DNA of 29,013 bases. Source: a virus. Numbering within the stretch: the first letter of the stretch is position 1; the number at the start of each line of letters is the position of its first letter. Made by a program: the position numbers and the translations under genes. The DNA is taken from positions 1-29,013 of the IMG/VR virus record IMGVR_UViG_3300025508_000115, one strand, 5' to 3'. Positions 1 through 7,158 of this stretch are shown in pieces. The notes under the pieces are model-generated. The model worked only from the letters and a program-made list of their open reading frames with translations, did no database searches and was not told the origin of the DNA.

Positions 1-443
1 AATCCCGGCTTCTTGACTGGTGCAGATAAATTAGTGCCTCCTGAACCGATTGATCCTATAGAGCCTCCTCCATCAACAGTGAAAGAACCTCCTTGTTGTG
101 GTGTAACAATTGGATCTGTCATACCACCAGGAGTCATACCAAAACCACTTTTTACTCCACCCATAAATCCTTCAGGTGTGCCCATAGCACCAATACCTCT
201 GGCCAGTGATCCGTAGGCCACGTTTCTTAAAACATTCTCAGGTTTGTCACCTGCAAGTAAACCTGCACCTGCTTGTGTTAACATCGGGTTCGCTGCTGCA
301 AAACTTCCTATACCACGTGCTATATTTGCCATGGTTCCTGCACCTTGAACTCCTGCTAGACCAGGTAATAGTAGTCCAATACCGATTTGTCCAACAGGAC
401 TTCGTAATAAATCTTTTGCAGCTTTGAATATCTTCTTAAACAT
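1..443 (-). CDS. N-terminus of a large Gly/Ala-rich virion protein (partial)
   Basis: This frame is open from an ATG at 443 to the left edge, giving 147 codons and no stop, so the gene is cut by the window. A GGAG ribosome site sits about 7 bases upstream and the start lies just after the stop of the 83-residue gene. The N-terminus is basic and amphipathic (MFKKIFKAAKDLLRSP), followed by a hydrophobic Gly/Ala/Leu segment (residues about 16-40) and then a Gly-rich, Ser/Pro-containing linker. Large proteins with this kind of start are common at the end of structural modules in marine short-tailed phages, where some are internal or ejected proteins. That role is inferred, because the body of the protein is outside the window. 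The N-terminus resembles in style that of the 721-residue methyltransferase-like protein at 23731-25896. Confidence 0.75.
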   Translation of the reverse strand, partial: MFKKIFKAAKDLLRSPVGQIGIGLLLPGLAGVQGAGTMANIARGIGSFAAANPMLTQAGAGLLAGDKPENVLRNVAYGSLARGIGAMGTPEGFMGGVKSGFGMTPGGMTDPIVTPQQGGSFTVDGGGSIGSIGSGGTNLSAPVKKPG

Positions 444-445
444 TT

Positions 446-697
446 TTACTCCGGTAGTGTATGTGCTCCAGCAAATACATTCGGAGCTGTTACATGAACA
501 TCTCTTCTTATATCTGCTTCTTTTGTGTCTGTATCTGGATTGTCAATATCTGCCTGACATTCCTCATGTGAATTATATTCTTGACCTGTTTTAGTATTAG
601 TGACAGTAGTTTCTACTTTTGCACTATATACAGGAACTTTTTTACCATCGATCGAGTCATAACGCAGGATCTTTGGTTCATCTACAATCTTTGCCAT
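446..697 (-). CDS. Small conserved phage protein, 83 aa
   Basis: A soluble acidic protein of 83 residues with no membrane segment. It begins with a lysine/proline-rich strand (MAKIVDEPKILRYDSIDGKK) followed by a short Thr/Asn-rich region with the pattern TNTKTGQEY, and ends in APNVFAGAHTLPE. I recognise this as a type of small protein often found beside tail genes in uncultured marine phages, but no function is known to me. It lies between the 117-residue structural protein and the large partial protein, with a 2-base gap to the latter, so it is probably co-translated with the virion genes. It could be a minor tail component. Confidence 0.7.
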   Translation of the reverse strand: MAKIVDEPKILRYDSIDGKKVPVYSAKVETTVTNTKTGQEYNSHEECQADIDNPDTDTKEADIRRDVHVTAPNVFAGAHTLPE

Positions 698-737
698 ACT
701 CTATTTTTATAGGTAGAAAGCTAGGAAATCAACAGGT

Positions 738-1091
738 TTATTGTTGTTGCTTGACTTCTAATACAGATATATCAGAGGTGAGATCTGTTGAAGACGCTTG
801 AATTTTTAAAGAGTCTCCACCCTCATACACAAAAGGTCCATTGAGTTGTTGAGTAGCACCGTGAGCCACATCAATGTTATTAATTTCTACGTCAGTAGAA
901 CCATTATTATGTGTAATTTTTGCATTAACAGTACCTGATCCTGAATCATTATGAAGAACTATCGTTTGAACTATAAAGGTTGAAACAGGTGTTGGAGGAG
1001 TTGCTGCCACATTTGCAACAGGAACTGTAAAAATTGTTATAGCTGCAGTGTTAGCTGCTTTTTGTGTAAACCTTTTAAATACATCAGCCAT
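738..1091 (-). CDS. Probable small virion structural protein, 117 aa
   Basis: The protein has a basic start (MADVFKRFTQK), then a Val/Thr/Ala-rich beta-strand pattern with little charge through residues 15-110, typical of small beta-sandwich capsid or tail accessory proteins. There is no signal peptide or membrane helix. Its first 55 bases overlap the end of the upstream 68-residue gene in another frame. Similar small beta-rich proteins occur beside nozzle and fibre genes in marine phages. The structural role is inferred from composition and context; the precise position in the particle is unknown. Confidence 0.7.
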   Translation of the reverse strand: MADVFKRFTQKAANTAAITIFTVPVANVAATPPTPVSTFIVQTIVLHNDSGSGTVNAKITHNNGSTDVEINNIDVAHGATQQLNGPFVYEGGDSLKIQASSTDLTSDISVLEVKQQQ

Positions 1092-1243
1092 CTATCTAAA
1101 AAACCACGCTCTTGAGTGTCTTGTGTATATTGAGTGTTCAATTGTTGTATCATTTCCTCTAATTGTCGAATTAGTTCAGCAGACTGTTGAGCATCATACT
1201 CAGGTCTAGGGTCAGGAAATCTTTGTAATGTTAGTTTTGCCAT
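1037..1243 (-). CDS. Small helical phage protein, 68 aa
   Basis: A 68-residue protein with a polar, Gln/Glu-rich helix in the middle (residues about 18-45, pattern SAELIRQLEEMIQQLNTQY) that could form a coiled coil. The start ATG at 1243 overlaps the last base of the nozzle-like gene (TAATG), so translation is coupled. Its tail overlaps the next gene by 55 bases. A T_TTT_TTA heptamer at 1097-1103 lies in the correct phase for minus-one slippage, which would end the protein at a TAG directly abutting the next ATG. Function is unknown; a minor tail or nozzle-associated role is only suggested by position. Confidence 0.65.
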   Translation of the reverse strand: MAKLTLQRFPDPRPEYDAQQSAELIRQLEEMIQQLNTQYTQDTQERGFLDRWLMYLKGLHKKQLTLQL

Positions 1244-3069
1244 TATCTTCTACCATCGGGTTGAATATCAAAACGTTGTGTTCCTAATCTCCAAGCGGTG
1301 CCTGTTGTATTAGAGACAACATTGACTGTGAATTCTCTACCTCTTCCTCGTAAGCTTACAAACTCTGTTGTGTCAGTAAAGGTCGCTGTCTTAATAGTGC
1401 TCGTTGTATTGTTTGGATAATACTTAAATTCTAATTTCATATTTAAAGTACCTTCTTGATTTTGAATATCAGGTATAAGTTTTTGTACAAAAAGAATATC
1501 ATTACCTTCACCTATTTCTACAGATCCTGATTTCACAAAAGCAGTCATGGCTTCACCGTCTGCATTATTTCCTGTCTCATGTAAAAACATTTGAGTCGCA
1601 CCATCAGTTAAACCAGAGATAACTTCATTGTTGGCCGTGGTCGTTGGTAAGTAGTCCGAGGCTACAGGATTATCATAGACTTCTCTATCAATCCAAGTTG
1701 TTCTATCTAGTGTTCCTGTCCACCAAGTTTGCTCTAGATAGTTATAAGCCACTACTGCGTTAATTGTGTCAGATCCTGTTCTTGGGTAAAACCATAATAC
1801 TTCATTGTACTCGCCATTATGACCTACAAAAGCATTTTCAGATCCTGTTATATTAATATTGTCAAAAACAAACTGTTCCACGGTACACGGTAATTTTTTG
1901 ACTGTACCATCAAACAGATAAAAAGAATCTTGCGACATCCAATAGGCAACACCGTTTAAATCAAGTCCTGCGTGACTACCAATGATTCCACAGTTTTGAC
2001 CTAATTGTCGTAAACCAAAAGTAAAAGGAGGACCAATAAACTGCATTGAGTGTAATGATGTATCTGTCCATACAAGTATTTGACCTCTTGATCGCTCTGC
2101 TGCCACGATCCGTGATCCGTCAGCAATTCTTAATGAGCCAGCAGTATTTTCTGCTGTAGGTTGATACGTGGTAATATCCTCTTGATCCGAAAATCTTATT
2201 AGTAAATCATCTTGCGAACCTATATTTCCAATTGTGTTTTCTGTTCCCATAAAAAGTAAATGTCTATCAGGCGTTGAAACTAAACTTATTCTTGATGCGG
2301 TTGGTGCACCTGATATAGCAGCAGCTCTTGTGCTTACACCTGTTGATGTGTCCCACCTAAAGGCACCACCATTTAAAACTGTTGCAATTAAATCTTCTCC
2401 AAAATTGTCCAAGGACCACTGACGAGCTTCTAAGGTTACGTTCGAAACTGTTGAAGGTTCTCCCCAAGCTCCATCGCCCCAACCATCTGTGCCCCAACCA
2501 AAAGCTGAAGTAGATATTTCAGGTCCAATTGATATCTGATATTTAGCATTGCCTGATCCACCACCACTTGCTGTTGATCCTGAAGCAGCAGCGGTTGTTG
2601 TTACAACATAGGCATTGTTATTAGCTACTGATGTAACTTCAAATTCTTTATTCATATCCAAGCCATCAATAGCTGAGAAAGAATCAAAAGTAACAAAGTC
2701 ACCTTTCGCTGCTCCATGCGCAGTGTCAGTCACAACCACTGAAGTTGTTGCGTTTGTAGTAAAAGGATTGGTTAAAGCCTGTGTTTCTCTTATAGGAGTA
2801 ATGTCATAAGCCAGACCCTCCTCTATAACGTAAAGCTTTCTATCAGTGCCAATAGCGTTGTATCGTGTGCCATCTAAGGCTACCCAAGCATGTTGATCAC
2901 GAGCCACACCCACCAAAGTCGTGGAGATAAACTTCTCCCATCCTTTAATTTTCTGTGGCAATCCTTGAAAAAAACGTACGTTATCACCATCTGTCCACTT
3001 GCCTTCGCCTGTGTAGTCGGTGACTTCTTTATTGATACCTGGTGCTGGTCTAAAATTTACTAATGGCAT
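1243..3069 (-). CDS. Tail nozzle / hub-like structural protein, 608 aa
   Basis: A long beta-rich protein without signal peptide. It opens with NFRPAPGINKEVTDYTGEGKW and repeatedly shows short strand motifs such as KLYVIEEGLAYDITPI and AVVAYNYLEQTWWTGTL, the style of beta-propeller tail hub or nozzle proteins of short-tailed phages. Residues about 95-185 look like an inserted small beta domain ending in a Gly/Ser-rich linker. Residues 191-203 hold a Trp-Gly motif (GWGTDGWGDGAWG) that is shared with the 338-residue repeat protein. The likely role is the lower tail channel, attached to the adaptor. The family name is inferred from general pattern and from the SU10-like adaptor found upstream; a P22 gp10-like or T7 gp12-like protein would look similar. 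Confidence 0.7.
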   Translation of the reverse strand: MPLVNFRPAPGINKEVTDYTGEGKWTDGDNVRFFQGLPQKIKGWEKFISTTLVGVARDQHAWVALDGTRYNAIGTDRKLYVIEEGLAYDITPIRETQALTNPFTTNATTSVVVTDTAHGAAKGDFVTFDSFSAIDGLDMNKEFEVTSVANNNAYVVTTTAAASGSTASGGGSGNAKYQISIGPEISTSAFGWGTDGWGDGAWGEPSTVSNVTLEARQWSLDNFGEDLIATVLNGGAFRWDTSTGVSTRAAAISGAPTASRISLVSTPDRHLLFMGTENTIGNIGSQDDLLIRFSDQEDITTYQPTAENTAGSLRIADGSRIVAAERSRGQILVWTDTSLHSMQFIGPPFTFGLRQLGQNCGIIGSHAGLDLNGVAYWMSQDSFYLFDGTVKKLPCTVEQFVFDNINITGSENAFVGHNGEYNEVLWFYPRTGSDTINAVVAYNYLEQTWWTGTLDRTTWIDREVYDNPVASDYLPTTTANNEVISGLTDGATQMFLHETGNNADGEAMTAFVKSGSVEIGEGNDILFVQKLIPDIQNQEGTLNMKLEFKYYPNNTTSTIKTATFTDTTEFVSLRGRGREFTVNVVSNTTGTAWRLGTQRFDIQPDGRR

Positions 3070-3087
3070 GACGCCAATATATATAAA

Positions 3088-3903
3088 TTACTCTTTTTTA
3101 GCAACTAAAGACCCAACATGACCTTTAAATGCTCTATTACCAAAGTGAGTTAAAGGCATAGCTAAGTCAGCCCAAATCTGTCCACCACACTCCTGCCATA
3201 GACGAGAGAAGTAGTAATCTTCGGATAGATATCTTATTTGTGGTTGACCTTCTTTGGTTTTAGTGTTGTAAGGTCCAACAGCAAATAAATCATAACAATT
3301 ATCAGACTTATAAGATCCACCATTAACAATTTGATCAGACTCATATTTTCTTTCAGGAAACTTTTTCATCATAGTTCTAAATACTTTTCTTTTCACAAGC
3401 ATCATACCTGTGGCTGCTTCTTGCACAGGAAAAAAACCTCCCTCACCTTTTAAATTTAAAGGGTCATCAAAGTTTACATTATACCCTAAGGCTCTAGCCT
3501 CTATTTCATCAGGTTGCGCATCGGGGTATTCTTTTAAAATGTCTTTAATTTTTTCAAGATATAAATGTTTTCTGGGATAAATTCCACAAGCTATATCTTT
3601 ATCTACACAAAGTAATCGCTCGATATTTTTCCAAGTAAAACCTATATCAGCATCTATAAATAAAAGATGTGTAGCAACAAAATCTTGTTGATCCATCATC
3701 ATAGAAACTATGGTATTTCTAGCACGAGTAATTAAACTTTCATTACCCATTGTTTGTATTCTCATTGCAATATTGTTAGCTTGAGTCCAAGACTGTAACT
3801 CCAACAAACCATGTAGTGTTGATTCAGTAAGTAATCCACCATACATTGGCATTCCTAAAAATATTTTAAAATTTTGATCTTTTAGTTCTTCTGGTTTAAT
3901 CAT
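3088..3903 (-). CDS. GT-A type glycosyltransferase-like protein, 271 aa
   Basis: The N-terminal half looks like a Rossmann-type nucleotide-sugar binding domain (KIFLGMPMYGG near residue 13, then ARNTIVSMM). A DAD motif at residues 84-86, preceded by the strand HLLFI, fits the metal-binding DxD of GT-A enzymes. SEDYYF at 227-232 and a histidine at 253 (LTHFG) fit the acceptor-side and late metal-binding elements of the fold. Related phage proteins are often annotated as glycosyltransferases similar to the Anp1/Mnn9 group. A good AAGGAA ribosome site lies upstream. It directly follows four oxygenase-like genes, so the donor sugar may be added to a hydroxylated target, but substrate and acceptor are unknown. 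Cytoplasmic; no membrane segment. Confidence 0.75.
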   Translation of the reverse strand: MIKPEELKDQNFKIFLGMPMYGGLLTESTLHGLLELQSWTQANNIAMRIQTMGNESLITRARNTIVSMMMDQQDFVATHLLFIDADIGFTWKNIERLLCVDKDIACGIYPRKHLYLEKIKDILKEYPDAQPDEIEARALGYNVNFDDPLNLKGEGGFFPVQEAATGMMLVKRKVFRTMMKKFPERKYESDQIVNGGSYKSDNCYDLFAVGPYNTKTKEGQPQIRYLSEDYYFSRLWQECGGQIWADLAMPLTHFGNRAFKGHVGSLVAKKE

Positions 3904-3935
3904 TTTGTTTTTCCTTTATTATGTTAGTAAATATC

Positions 3936-4583
3936 CTATTTCTTGCTTTCTAAGAAGTACACTGCGTTATATCTCCAAGTGTCACTACAATATTTTTTAT
4001 GATCTTCAATATATCCTCCATGTGGTAGTTTACCATTAAATATAACACATCTATTAAATTTAGCGGGAATAATATCAAACTTGTTATTTGATATATCACA
4101 TCGTATATCAATTTCTTCTTCAATTAAATTCTGTGGCATGTCTTTGTATATTGCTGTTCCTCCAGAACATTGTTTATCTAAATAAATAAGTATATTAAAG
4201 CTATCGTCTATGTGGGGCCTAAATTGAATATGATTAGAGGGATCATTAATCCATTTGAATATATTAAATTTTATTGCGTCACAATGATAGTCTTGCAGAT
4301 TTAATATCTGTTTCAAAGTATTAATTGTTTTGTGTTCTTTATCTACACCATAATTAGTTAAGGGTATTTCTAATCTGCAGTCATAATACTCTTTAAAATT
4401 TTTAGTATCTTTATTTAATTTCCAATTAGGAACCCAAGTTTGTTTTAACATCTCGTATATTTGTTCAGAGTTTTTATAAAAATTATCAATGTATATATAC
4501 TCTTGATCTCCTACTTTGCTTTTTGCTACTTCTAAAGTATCGTTTATTTCAAATAGTTCATGTGTTAAAAAAGGATAAGACAT
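3936..4583 (-). CDS. 2OG-Fe(II) oxygenase-like protein, DUF6445-like, 215 aa
   Basis: I place the start at the ATG at 4583, which overlaps the upstream stop (TAATG); the frame is open for seven more codons upstream. Counting from this start, the double-stranded beta-helix signature is visible: H124-x-D126 in RPHIDDSFNILIYLD, a distal histidine H188 in GKLPHGGYIED, and R204 in WRYNAVYF, which would bind 2-oxoglutarate. The spacing suits a non-haem iron oxygenase and the pattern resembles the DUF6445 group. It is the last of four such genes in a row. Base composition is strongly AT-rich compared with the capsid genes. The substrate is unknown. This is the least canonical of the four, so catalytic activity is less certain. 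Confidence 0.7.
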   Translation of the reverse strand: MSYPFLTHELFEINDTLEVAKSKVGDQEYIYIDNFYKNSEQIYEMLKQTWVPNWKLNKDTKNFKEYYDCRLEIPLTNYGVDKEHKTINTLKQILNLQDYHCDAIKFNIFKWINDPSNHIQFRPHIDDSFNILIYLDKQCSGGTAIYKDMPQNLIEEEIDIRCDISNNKFDIIPAKFNRCVIFNGKLPHGGYIEDHKKYCSDTWRYNAVYFLESKK

Positions 4584-5137
4584 TAAAAAAACATTCCTTT
4601 CCATTTAGAAACAAATAAATAGTTGAAAGCTAAACTTATTCTTAAATCTTCATTTTGATTTGGAGATACACTATGTGGGCAATCATCATTAAATATAATT
4701 ATATCTGCAAACTGTGGTTGAATGTTTGTTTCGATATTAGATCTATGTTGAGAATGTAAATTTAAATTAGAATTATTATCACTAAGATAGACAACGCCAC
4801 TTAAATATTTTCTATAATCATCACTATGTATGTGCTCCTCTTGATAAAAATCTTTTTCATAAATATTTATCCAAGAATTAAAAATATATCCATTAAAGTA
4901 ATTATTTCTTAAATGCATAAAATTTTCAATATGGCTTTGTATATTTAATTTTAATTCATGTAACTCAGTGCAATTCAAAATATTGTCTGTAACATTAAAT
5001 GAAGTTCTTATTTTACAATTCCAACTTTTTTCTTTGTAAGAATTATTGGTTTTGTTAATAAAGTCAAAAGATTTTTTACATACTTCATCATTAATTTTAG
5101 AGTGATAATAATCTTCTTTATATAATGTTTTTAACAT
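4583..5137 (-). CDS. 2OG-Fe(II) oxygenase, 184 aa
   Basis: The protein carries a clear iron-binding triad. HIHSDDY gives H104-x-D106 (with H102 also present), H155 lies in FNDDCPHSVSPN, and R166 in LRISLAFNY would hold the 2-oxoglutarate carboxylate. The segment YLSGVVYLSD after the first histidines and the final RISLAFN strand are typical of the family with PF13759 (2OG-FeII_Oxy_5). Length is normal for that family. It overlaps the downstream oxygenase by one base. The coding DNA is extremely AT-rich: 4861-4920 has only 9 G/C in 60. The expected reaction is hydroxylation of a peptide, nucleotide or small molecule with 2-oxoglutarate as co-substrate; which one cannot be told from sequence. 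Confidence 0.85.
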   Translation of the reverse strand: MLKTLYKEDYYHSKINDEVCKKSFDFINKTNNSYKEKSWNCKIRTSFNVTDNILNCTELHELKLNIQSHIENFMHLRNNYFNGYIFNSWINIYEKDFYQEEHIHSDDYRKYLSGVVYLSDNNSNLNLHSQHRSNIETNIQPQFADIIIFNDDCPHSVSPNQNEDLRISLAFNYLFVSKWKGMFF

Positions 5138-5149
5138 TAAAGTTAATGT

Positions 5150-5743
5150 TTACTTAATTCCAATATTATTTCTTTTATCAAATTTCCATTCTTTATAAGG
5201 ACCTGATTTATCCACGTAATGAAGAAAAACAGTTATAAAATGATCGTGTTCACAATATTCTCTCCAATGTATTTTTTCCATTCCTTGAAAAATTACCGCA
5301 TTATTTGGTAACATAGAAAATTTATGATCAATTCTATATCTTTCCCAATCATTTTTATCACTGAAATATTTATACTCAGATTCTTTATCTCTCTCACCTA
5401 CAAAAAGATTATAAGGCTTATCTTGTGGTTCTGCTCCCAAACAAAGAGCTACTGTGTATTCGCACGATTCTCTATCGGTATGAACTTTAAGATCTGAGCC
5501 TTTATCATAAATTCTTAAAAAAGAATAAGTTGGGAAAAGTTCTTTACTAACATTTTTTTCTATAACAGGCTTACTAGCTTCTAAAAGAGTTTCCATTAAA
5601 AAATCACTATGTTCTTTTATTAATGAGTTTGATTGAGTGTCTGAGTCTATAAAACTCTTATTTTGATATTTTAATAAACAATAACTATAGGCAATATTTA
5701 AAATATCTTTTGGAAGAAATTCTTGAATAAAAATTGGTTGCAT
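5150..5743 (-). CDS. 2OG-Fe(II) oxygenase-like protein, 197 aa
   Basis: The ATG at 5743 is preferred to one at 5755, because it overlaps the upstream stop (TGATG) and has an AGGATGG ribosome site eight bases away. In the longer numbering, the jelly-roll signature is H92-x-D94 (KVHTDRESCEYTVAL) and H163 in EKIHWRE; R165 next to it may serve as the 2-oxoglutarate ligand. FLRIYDKGSDL just before the first histidine is typical of the family. It belongs to a different subfamily from its neighbours, so the four genes are not a recent tandem duplication. Substrate unknown. Confidence in the fold is good, in activity moderate. Confidence 0.8.
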   Translation of the reverse strand: MQPIFIQEFLPKDILNIAYSYCLLKYQNKSFIDSDTQSNSLIKEHSDFLMETLLEASKPVIEKNVSKELFPTYSFLRIYDKGSDLKVHTDRESCEYTVALCLGAEPQDKPYNLFVGERDKESEYKYFSDKNDWERYRIDHKFSMLPNNAVIFQGMEKIHWREYCEHDHFITVFLHYVDKSGPYKEWKFDKRNNIGIK

Positions 5744-6288
5744 CAAATAACCCATCCTATTAGTGCATATCTTGATCCACTAGTTATCTTTTTTACTTGA
5801 TGTGGAAACATAAAGTTTGAAGGAAAAATTATAGCATCGCCTGTATTTTGAGGATATTGAACTTGACCATCTAAAAAATCAAAAATAAATTCTCCACCAG
5901 TAAAAGAATTATTTAAACATATAGATATTGATAAATGTCTATCTGAAGTCTTCGAACTAAAATCAACATGATAGTCATAACCTACATCATATTGATTATG
6001 ATCATATCGTAACAAGTCGCAAGAGCTGATTTTATCGATGTAACACATTTTATGTTTCTTTTTGTATTCTTGAACGCATTCAATTATTTTATTTTGAATA
6101 TAATTTGAACAAATTTTTTGACCAAAAGAATTTGGTGTCATTACTGATTTGAAAGTGCAATTCCTAACTTTTTTATTAGACCCACCAATAGTGGTGGCAT
6201 CTTCTAATTTTTCATCAAAATAAGATATTATTTTTTTACAATAATTTTCTGGAATTAATTTTCTAACTTCTAGAATATAATCTTTCAC
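5743..6288 (-). CDS. Prolyl-4-hydroxylase-like 2OG-Fe(II) oxygenase, 181 aa
   Basis: First of the four oxygenase genes in transcription order. It shows the full signature of the P4H-like / 2OG-FeII_Oxy_3 group: H107-x-D109 in YDYHVDF, GGEFIF strand at about 131-136, the Gly-Asp-Ala pattern GDAIIFPS, H163 in MFPHQVKKI, and R173 in GSRYALIGW. It uses a GTG start at 6288, two bases after the stop of the 149-residue gene. The 60 bases at 5641-5700, in the adjoining oxygenase gene, have about 20% G+C, whereas the sampled capsid stretch 17221-17280 has 40%, hinting at a separate origin for this block. Likely cytoplasmic. Peptide hydroxylation is the usual role of close relatives, but the target here is unknown. 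Confidence 0.88.
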   Translation of the reverse strand: MKDYILEVRKLIPENYCKKIISYFDEKLEDATTIGGSNKKVRNCTFKSVMTPNSFGQKICSNYIQNKIIECVQEYKKKHKMCYIDKISSCDLLRYDHNQYDVGYDYHVDFSSKTSDRHLSISICLNNSFTGGEFIFDFLDGQVQYPQNTGDAIIFPSNFMFPHQVKKITSGSRYALIGWVI

Positions 6289-6289
6289 T

Positions 6290-6739
6290 TTAGTAAGTAA
6301 TACTTAAACCTGAAAGATAGTTGTCTCTAGCAGTATTTGCAGTTGTAGTTGCACTAGCTTGAGAATCTTCATCACCACTCATTGCATTATCGTATGATGT
6401 TTGCCAAATATCTTGTGCTTCACATCTAATAACTACATTATTAACCCAACTAGGTAAGTCAGATTGAGAGGAATAAATAGTGTTAGGATTTGAGTTTGTA
6501 TGCTCTAATTCATAAGACCATGAACCACTTTTGTTCCAACATTGAAGTGCATGCACAGTAGTAGGAACTTCAGTGTGTGATCTAATATTAAGATAATTTT
6601 TTGAATCTATATATACATCTGATTCAGTGTTACCACTACCAAAAACAGGTCCATCATTTACACTATCTTTATTTGTATTGGCATCAAAAATTATAGTGAG
6701 TCTTTTATTAATAGTTGTATTATTTATTGTTATAGACAT
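6290..6739 (-). CDS. Probable tail-associated protein of unknown function, 149 aa
   Basis: A polar Asn/Thr/Ser-rich protein of 149 residues with no signal peptide or membrane helix. The first half has beta-strand alternation (MSITINNTTINKRLTIIFDA), and the second half contains WVNNVVIRCEAQDIW followed by an Ala/Thr-rich helix. Comparable proteins sit next to fibre genes in marine phages, where they are annotated as hypothetical. Its start overlaps the upstream stop (TAATG). It separates the fibre gene from the oxygenase cassette. It could be a fibre tip or chaperone, but there is no direct evidence. Confidence 0.65.
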   Translation of the reverse strand: MSITINNTTINKRLTIIFDANTNKDSVNDGPVFGSGNTESDVYIDSKNYLNIRSHTEVPTTVHALQCWNKSGSWSYELEHTNSNPNTIYSSQSDLPSWVNNVVIRCEAQDIWQTSYDNAMSGDEDSQASATTTANTARDNYLSGLSITY

Positions 6740-7158
6740 TATTTTTTACCTCTCTTAGTTTTTACTTTATTATTGCTTAATTGTCTAATACTTTCATTTT
6801 CTAGTTTTTTATCTTTAATTTCCATAGCTTTTTGATGATCCCCTATCGCTCCAAATAAACTACCTATATTTTTAACTTGTTTTTTGGTTTGAGGATTTGT
6901 GGCTAAAATATTATTCATCACATTTTGACCTTTTACCATTTCATTCCTAAAAGATTCAGTAGCAGCTTGAACACCATTTAATTTTGAAGAGTTTTCAACT
7001 AATAAAAGAGGCAACCAAGCAATAGAACACCCCCACTCTTGAACGTCTAATCCTGTTTGTGGGTGCTTACCTTGAAGCATATTATACCAAACGCATTGAT
7101 GTTTGATACATTTCTTATTTAAAAGAGGACACTTTCCATCAGGGTCAAATATTGGCAT
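6739..7158 (-). CDS. Conserved Cys-containing phage protein, 139 aa
   Basis: The N-terminal half carries four cysteines (C10, C17, C22, C44) in the order CPLL, KKC, CVWY and WGCSIAWLP, with a TG turn before the last one. This arrangement could bind zinc or an iron-sulfur cluster. The second half is charged and helical, rich in Lys, Asn and Gln, and ends in a very basic tail (KVKTKRGKK). I recognise the CVWY...AWLPLLL arrangement from uncultured marine phage proteins without assigned function. It is coupled by TAATG to the fibre gene upstream and to the next gene downstream. A tail-assembly helper or minor virion protein is possible. Confidence 0.7.
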   Translation of the reverse strand: MPIFDPDGKCPLLNKKCIKHQCVWYNMLQGKHPQTGLDVQEWGCSIAWLPLLLVENSSKLNGVQAATESFRNEMVKGQNVMNNILATNPQTKKQVKNIGSLFGAIGDHQKAMEIKDKKLENESIRQLSNNKVKTKRGKK

